DNA from: Proteobacteria bacterium UBA964
GTDB lineage: Bacteria; Pseudomonadota; Gammaproteobacteria; Steroidobacterales; Steroidobacteraceae
DNA length: 6,683 nt
Reading direction: 5' to 3'
NCBI GenBank assembly: GCA_002292945.1
Contig: DBCG01000091.1
Coordinates: 2,263-8,945 of the forward strand
Shown here: piece after piece, positions 6,367-6,683 of the stretch
Numbering within the stretch: position 1 is the stretch's first letter
How the letters are laid out: each line of letters starts with the position of its first letter
Program-made: the position numbers and the translations under genes
The notes under the pieces: generated by a model
The model's database searches: none
The model's input: the letters and a program-made list of their open reading frames with translations, nothing else
What the model was told of the DNA's origin: nothing

Positions 6367-6373
6367 CACCAAA

Positions 6374-6634
6374 ATGGCCAAAGGGCAGTCCCTGCAGGAT
6401 CCGTTCCTCAACCAGCTTCGCAAGGAGCGGGTCCCCGTCTCCATCTACCTCGTGAACGGGATCAAACTGCAAGGCCAGATCGACTCCTTCGACCAGTTCG
6501 TCGTGCTGCTGCGCAACACCGTCAACCAGATGGTCTACAAACACGCCATCTCGACCATCGTGCCGGCGCGCAATGTGCGGCTGCCGTCGCCCGAAGAGCC
6601 CGAGGGCGGCGTCGACCCGGCCATGCCCGATTGA
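6374..6634 (+). CDS. hfq: RNA-binding chaperone Hfq
   Basis: Hfq forms a homohexameric Sm-like ring that pairs small RNAs with mRNAs and affects mRNA translation and decay. The 86-residue product starts MAKGQSLQDPFLN. Key residues are visible: proximal-face Q8, D9, F42, Y55, K56 and H57 (YKHAIST at 55-61), rim residues R16, K17 and R19 (RKER in place of the E. coli RRER), distal-face Y25, I30 and K31 (YLVNGIKLQG at 25-34), and the Sm1 segment SFDQFVVLLRN at 38-48. The core is nearly identical to E. coli. The C-terminal tail after residue 65 is only 21 residues (E. coli about 37) and carries five acidic residues (E74, E75, E77, D81, D86), comparable to the acidic tip that sweeps RNA off the E. 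coli rim. The gene ends in tandem TGA stops (6632-6637), 12 bases before hflX. Confidence 0.97.
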   Translation: MAKGQSLQDPFLNQLRKERVPVSIYLVNGIKLQGQIDSFDQFVVLLRNTVNQMVYKHAISTIVPARNVRLPSPEEPEGGVDPAMPD

Positions 6635-6646
6635 TGACCACCCCCC

Positions 6647-6683
6647 GTGTTTGATCGACCGCGCGGAGGCGGGCGAGCCGTGT
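6647..6683 (+). CDS. hflX: 5' end of the ribosome-associated GTPase gene hflX (partial)
   Basis: A GTG at 6647 opens a frame giving MFDRPRGGGRAV before the window ends. E. coli HflX starts MFDRYDAGEQAV, with MFDR and AV in the same register, and hflX directly follows hfq across the Gammaproteobacteria. HflX is a GTPase that splits stalled or stress-arrested 70S ribosomes. Only 12 codons are present, so none of its GTPase motifs can be seen. No Shine-Dalgarno is visible; the start codon follows a run of six C. Translation probably depends on coupling to hfq. Confidence 0.82.
   Translation, partial: MFDRPRGGGRAV

Larger units (their letters stand above)
6270..6373 (+). promoter_or_regulatory. 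miaA-hfq intergenic region, probable hfq promoter and leader
   Basis: This 104-base gap is the longest in the window. Its first 40 bases are more AT-rich than the genes on either side. Weak hexamers exist: TTGGTT at 6262-6267 with TAGATT at 6286-6291 (18-base spacer), and TGATAACAAT at 6297-6306, which resembles an extended -10 without a good -35. In E. coli, hfq has promoters inside and after miaA, so a local promoter is expected, but I cannot say which hexamer is used. The second half forms the hfq leader, with a hairpin and an A-rich stretch. Confidence 0.35.

Noticed and set aside
6323..6373. N-terminal extension of hfq starting at GTG 6323
   Set aside because: The AGGAGG 7 bases before ATG 6374 and the universal MAKGQSLQDP start show that translation begins at 6374. 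The upstream part overlaps the leader hairpin.

Overview
The window looks like a chromosomal housekeeping locus from a high-GC gammaproteobacterium. Third codon positions are dominated by G and C, and the gene order is (queG)-nnrD-tsaE-amiB-mutL-miaA-hfq-hflX, the same as in Escherichia coli and most Gammaproteobacteria. The high GC, a MutL carrying the metal-endonuclease motif, and the frequent GTG starts suggest a Xanthomonadales-, Pseudomonas- or Chromatiales-like lineage rather than an enteric one. The genus cannot be fixed from this stretch.

Layout: bases 1-51 hold the first 17 codons of a divergent minus-strand gene, probably queG. A very short gap with a palindromic -10-like element (58-65) separates it from a plus-strand series that runs to the right edge. 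nnrD (67-1599) is a fused NAD(P)H-hydrate epimerase/dehydratase. tsaE (1596-2090) overlaps it by 4 bases. A 65-base AT-rich gap carries a likely promoter for amiB (2156-3460), a periplasmic cell-wall amidase. mutL (3474-5279), miaA (5298-6269), hfq (6374-6634) and the first 12 codons of hflX (6647-6683) follow with gaps of 13, 18, 104 and 12 bases. There is no stretch above 104 bases without a gene. I see no mobile elements, CRISPR arrays, rRNA or tRNA genes.

The genes are grouped by synteny rather than by one pathway: metabolite repair (NnrD), tRNA anticodon-loop modification (TsaE for t6A37, MiaA for i6A37, probably QueG for Q34), daughter-cell separation (AmiB), DNA mismatch repair (MutL), RNA chaperoning (Hfq) and ribosome rescue (HflX). 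The close spacing suggests cotranscription, with extra promoters likely in front of amiB and hfq.

No undescribed system was found. The observations most worth a second look are promoter and start-site architecture (candidate leaderless starts, one around a shared palindromic -10), a MutL with endonuclease and clamp-binding motifs, a perfect in-frame hexanucleotide triplet repeat beside the MiaA P-loop, and a hairpin plus A-rich tract in the hfq leader.
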